Positions 60,125 through 64,000 of a stretch of 64,000 bases of DNA are shown piece after piece (the stretch's first letter is position 1; each line of letters opens with the position of its first letter). The notes beneath the pieces are model-generated. The model was not told where the DNA came from, made no database searches, and saw only the letters and a list, made by a program, of their open reading frames with translations. This DNA comes from Scortum barcoo (taxonomy: Eukaryota > Chordata > Actinopteri > Centrarchiformes > Terapontidae), in the NCBI GenBank assembly GCA_023238725.1, contig CM041545.1, positions 19,001,501 to 19,065,500 of the forward strand, given 5' to 3'. A program made the position numbers and the translations under genes.

Positions 60125-60248
60125 TGTGAGTGAACACACGCCGACTCTGTTGTCGTTTTGTTGACAGAGACATGTCCTTGAGCCCTCGTTAGCTCTGCTT
60201 TGTTTCCTGAATCACTTTATTTCACTTATCCTCTTCTCTTCAGATTAG
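60125..60248 (+). other. plgrkt: plgrkt 5' UTR exon (probable)
   Basis: Ends CAGATTAG|GTAACG at 60248. The start is a guess based on the ETS sites. Confidence 0.4.
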
Positions 60249-60660
60249 GTAACGTACTTTTAGCTTCACGTAGTCACAGCTAGCCTAGCTTAGAAACCGA
60301 AGCTTAGCAGGTGAACCGTGCAGATTTATGTGCAGGGTTTGCACACATTGTGAGCTTAATTAACCAACAGTGAGGACCAAAACGCACAGAAATGTACCCG
60401 GAGTCGTTATTTCTTGTTTGCATGGAGCATTTGCACGTTTCACAGTGTTAGCTTAAAGTTAGCAGACCCACAGGAGCGTTAAAAGTTAATGAATATATCT
60501 GACAGTAAAAACATATTGCAGCTATAAAGTTAACCTCCATGTTTGTTTTGAGTATTTGTGCAGCTTTGGCTCATGTTTTAGCCGCAGGATCATTTTCATT
60601 CATTTTGTCTTTTTTTTTTTTTTTTATTTTTAGCTCAAAACTAAGAGAAACAGCGCCACC

Positions 60661-60741
60661 ATGGGGTTCCTTCTGTCCAAATCAATGGATGCAAACTTAC
60701 AGAAGCAGCAGGAGTTCATGCTCCACAACTCACGGCTGCAG
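60661..60741 (+). CDS. plgrkt: plasminogen receptor (KT), first coding exon only
   Basis: Small membrane protein that in mammals exposes a C-terminal lysine to bind plasminogen. The exon starts after TTTTTAG at 60634, has ATG in a strong Kozak context (GCCACCATGG) and encodes MGFLLSKSMDANLQKQQEFM LHNSRLQ, ending at phase 0 with a GTGAAC donor. Human PLGRKT begins MGFIFSKSMNESMKNQQEFM, so the match is close. The two membrane helices and the C-terminal lysine lie in later exons, which I could not find before the right edge; intron 1 therefore exceeds 3.2 kb. Divergent orientation to the B7-like gene is the same as human PLGRKT/CD274. Confidence 0.9.
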
Positions 60742-63700
60742 GTGAACGAAAGCAAGCGCCCACTCACCTGCCTCAAAGTGAAGCCAAAACACCTGCTGGC
60801 TGGTTAAAGTACAGGTTATAAATCCTCCCCTCCCTGTTAGCACATGTGACAAACTAAAAAAAAATCAACATATGCTGCATGTCAAATAACTTGGATTTAG
60901 ATTCTGTGATTTTAAATCAACTGATGAAGTTTCTTAATGTATTAATTTTTCTGATAACTTTGATTAGAATGAGTTATTTGATGCTATAAAAAGCAGGTGA
61001 AGCATCATGATTGACATTGATATTGTCGTGGAGGCATCTGCAGACGTCTTTGCAGGAATTAAATGCTGAGTAGGAACGTTAAATTTAGCCGGTGATTTAA
61101 CCAATTATTGATTACCGATGGAGATGCTGCAGCTCCTTCCTGGATCAATACTGCTGCAGATACTCTGGCTCCAATTGACGCCACCATCACAAGATCGCGG
61201 CGCCTGAATCTGAGATGTTTTGGCTTCACCTTTCTGCAGTGGGAAGAAGTAGAGACACCTCATCCACCTTTATATACAGTCAGTAATCTTTATACACATT
61301 CAGCGGGTTGAACATGGAGTTGGGTGTTGATGCAGTTTTGCTTGAATGCTTGTACTGCCCTTGAGGTCCCATATGCTCCAGGTTCACTGTGTGTCTAATG
61401 TGTGTTAATAACAAAAATGAAAGTCCTTCTTTACTACTTGTTCCAGCAACATTGTCTTAAAGACAGCCACATTGTTAAAATCTAGCATAAAGATTAATAT
61501 TTCAGTCAATACTGCTTTTATATTGTACATAATCCTAAAATAATATCTTTTTAATTAAATTTGCAATATGGATCAGTTTTGGTATTTTCGCTCAGAAAAC
61601 AGACTCAGGCCATCAATCTTGCCGTCACATTTGTCCGTCCCGTCTCTCCGTCTTTCTCCGTCTGCCTCGTCGTTCGTTTTTTTATTCGTGAATCACAGCT
61701 TCAAAGCCTAGCTTCAGTTTTGAATCTCAGCATTTCCATTTAGAGACCCACACGTTTTATTGCCCTCATTATTTTCATGTTTTTTTCATTTAAACAAAGG
61801 ATTGTTTTTTTTTTTTTTTCTTCTCCTTTTTGGGGACAAATTTGTTGTGATTTATTTTTGCCTGCAAGCCGCCAAGCAGCAGGTGGGATGCGTGACTGTC
61901 ATAACGCCAATGACATTATCCGACTTAGGCCCAAAAGGTTTGTCGTATTTTCTGCCCATGTAATTTTCTCCCGCTCTCCCAGCTGTAAATGTGGTAGGTA
62001 ATGACTGATATTATTCAGTGATGGCAAAGGTTTGGAAATCGAGTTTCAGAGCACCCCCATTTGCGTCGTGGCGATGACTCACGGGTAAATATCAGTCTCA
62101 AATATCAATATCAGAAAAATCGGTCTGTCTGTTTAAAATAAATTGAAAGCAAAGGTGACAATAGCTTATATTTTCAATATACACTTAATATCTTGAACAG
62201 AACATACTCAGATTTCTTACATTTCAACAAATACCTCCTGGGTTGCTAATGGTCAAATGGTATGTTACTGACTGTAATAGGAAATCATTTTACTGCTATT
62301 TTTACATCATCAAATTTAATGAGCAAAATTGATCCTTGCACTTTCAGAAAATGTGAAGCGGTGCTGTTGCCTCCCCCTTGCATTAAAGTGTCAAAGATGA
62401 TTGCTGTCCAGTGTTTTAGCCCACATCATTCATAACTAATTGATCCATTTCCACGAGTTGTCGGGCATTGTATTTGAACCACAGGGTCCATCTTAAACAT
62501 AACTTGAAAATTCTGTGGATATGGGTTTTCTTTAAATGACGCATATTCTGAGGCTAAATGGAGGCTCTGAAATTACGCTTTTGTTCATTTCATATTTTAG
62601 AAGGGGTTGTGGTCGCTAATAATAGGGCTGTGCTTTTGATTCACCGTCACTGACCTTGAATGGGTTTGATTGTAATGCAGATAGGGCAAAAGGCAAAATA
62701 GTGTCTTTATGTGTTTGTACTCAATGGCTCTCTTTCTGTTACAACTTCTTTCCCATCTTTCAGTATTTAGACCGTGATGATTGGCGTGTGTCAGTTTTCC
62801 CAGGTACCGTTCAGTCTTGGCATTATCGCAGCCTTTAGAAAATGTCAGTGAATTTCCCGCGTACGTTTCAGCTCTGCTCTCACTGTGTCACCTTCAGCGT
62901 GGACTCCTCTTGGCTCATTTCCTTCTTTCACTTTTTCTGGTGCTGCTTCTTCCAGTCAGTCTCACAGTCATTGTGTTATCCCCCTTGGTGCTTGTCCAAG
63001 CTCGCCCCCAAAGCAATTTACCGCCCCTTGTGATGTTTCCAGGGAGAGACGTGATACGTAGGTAAAGGTATCACTCTGCTGCTTTGTCATTTTGGCATGA
63101 AACTCACAGGGATTTAAAAAAAAACTCAGTGGAAACATGAATCTAAAACATAATGGATAATACCTGATCAGTATGATTTCACTGATACGGAGAATAGAGA
63201 GATCAAAGTCCCTGAAGTATTTTTAACATAGGCAAACGTTTCATTTTTCCATCACAACAAGAAACTAAAACTGTCAAATACCAAAGATAAATTGATTGAT
63301 TTTTTTAATCTTGTGTGCTTACTTATTTATCTGATAGCTCCTGATTATGTAAAATTTAACATTGCAGACAGAGATAAATATTTATATATCATTATGGTGT
63401 CTGTACCAAAGATTGTATGTTGTGTTAGTATTTTTTTTTTTTGTTTCCAGAAGGCACAATTTATCTGGCAAAGCAAGATTTTTTTTTTTCCCCCACATAT
63501 CCAAGATCTGTGATGGTGAGCAGCAGCGATTTGGATGTTAAAAGCATTTGTGTTCACATCTGCGAGGCCGTAAGTGGATTTAGAGGCTGTGTGTTTGCGG
63601 TTTTGATGAGTTTGTTCCTGTTGGTGACTGCGAGTGTGCTGAAGTAGCAGATGGAGCAATAGACGAGGACAGGCTCTTTGATGCTCGGATTCGAGGGGAG

Positions 63701-64000
63701 TGGTAGGGTGGGGAGGCGGGGTGCAGTGGCGAAGGCGTTGAGTTTCCGGCGCTGGCGGAGAGCTTCAGCTGGCAGAGTTTATGATTGGAGTGTCCATCAA
63801 AGCTGACTTTTAAAACGTCCACAAGGATTCCTGCACATTTGAAAACTCAATTGCATGTCAGCTGTGTCACTGCCGCTGATCAGATTGTGGAGAGTGGAGG
63901 TCAAACACTGTGATCTTTATCTGAAGTGAGAGAGCTGAGAATAACACCAGAAATAGATTCATTTATAATTAAGAAAAAAATACTGTTCTATCAGCAATAC
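60742..64000 (+). other. plgrkt: plgrkt intron 1 (incomplete)
   Basis: No further exon of plgrkt and no other gene seen. Composition is ordinary, with long T runs at 61806-61820 and 63428-63442. Confidence 0.5.

Noticed and set aside
63580..63822. Ser/Pro-rich minus-strand frame near the right edge
   Set aside because: No splice context, antisense within plgrkt intron 1, low complexity.

Overview
The window is nuclear DNA of a ray-finned fish, most likely a spiny-rayed teleost. The evidence is split genes with GT/AG introns, many (CA)n, (GATA)n and (GA)n microsatellites, a decayed Tc1-type transposon, several MITEs, and protein fragments that match vertebrate families. No prokaryotic operon, rRNA, tRNA or CRISPR array was seen.

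Layout. (1) 1-1.7 kb, minus strand: the 5' end of the LIM-homeobox gene lhx6, with two alternative first exons and the exon that enters the first LIM domain; the rest lies off the left edge. (2) 4.5-18.4 kb, minus strand: rbm18, a small RRM protein, in five coding exons. (3) 18.7-35.9 kb, plus strand: mrrf, the mitochondrial ribosome recycling factor, six coding exons with consistent phases, apparently sharing a promoter region with rbm18. (4) 35.9-47.9 kb: no host gene. It holds blocks that look like conserved non-coding DNA and a dead Tc1 element at 43.5-45.0 kb. (5) 48.0-56.4 kb, minus strand: a B7-family (PD-L1/CD274-like) gene. (6) 60.1 kb to the end, plus strand: the first coding exon of plgrkt. 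lhx6-rbm18-mrrf matches human 9q33, and divergent cd274/plgrkt matches human 9p24.

The most interesting object is the B7-like gene. Its exons for signal peptide, IgV, IgC, membrane span and tail can be followed without a break of phase through two tiny cytoplasmic exons and a linker exon into a final exon carrying a Walker A / Walker B NTPase core of NACHT (STAND) type. The nine coding exons add up to exactly 1488 nt, a 495-residue protein plus stop. That would be a surface checkpoint-ligand-like receptor with an intracellular P-loop NTPase, an architecture not found in human PD-L1 or PD-L2.

Most other sequence is introns and repeats: a piggyBac-like MITE inserted at TTAA into an older LINE fragment, three copies of a TIR element sharing ends, a degenerate tandem repeat at 59.3-59.9 kb, and a 114-bp tandem duplication at 20.2 kb. 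All gene models were read by eye from splice signals, phase and remembered protein families; no database or transcript was consulted.
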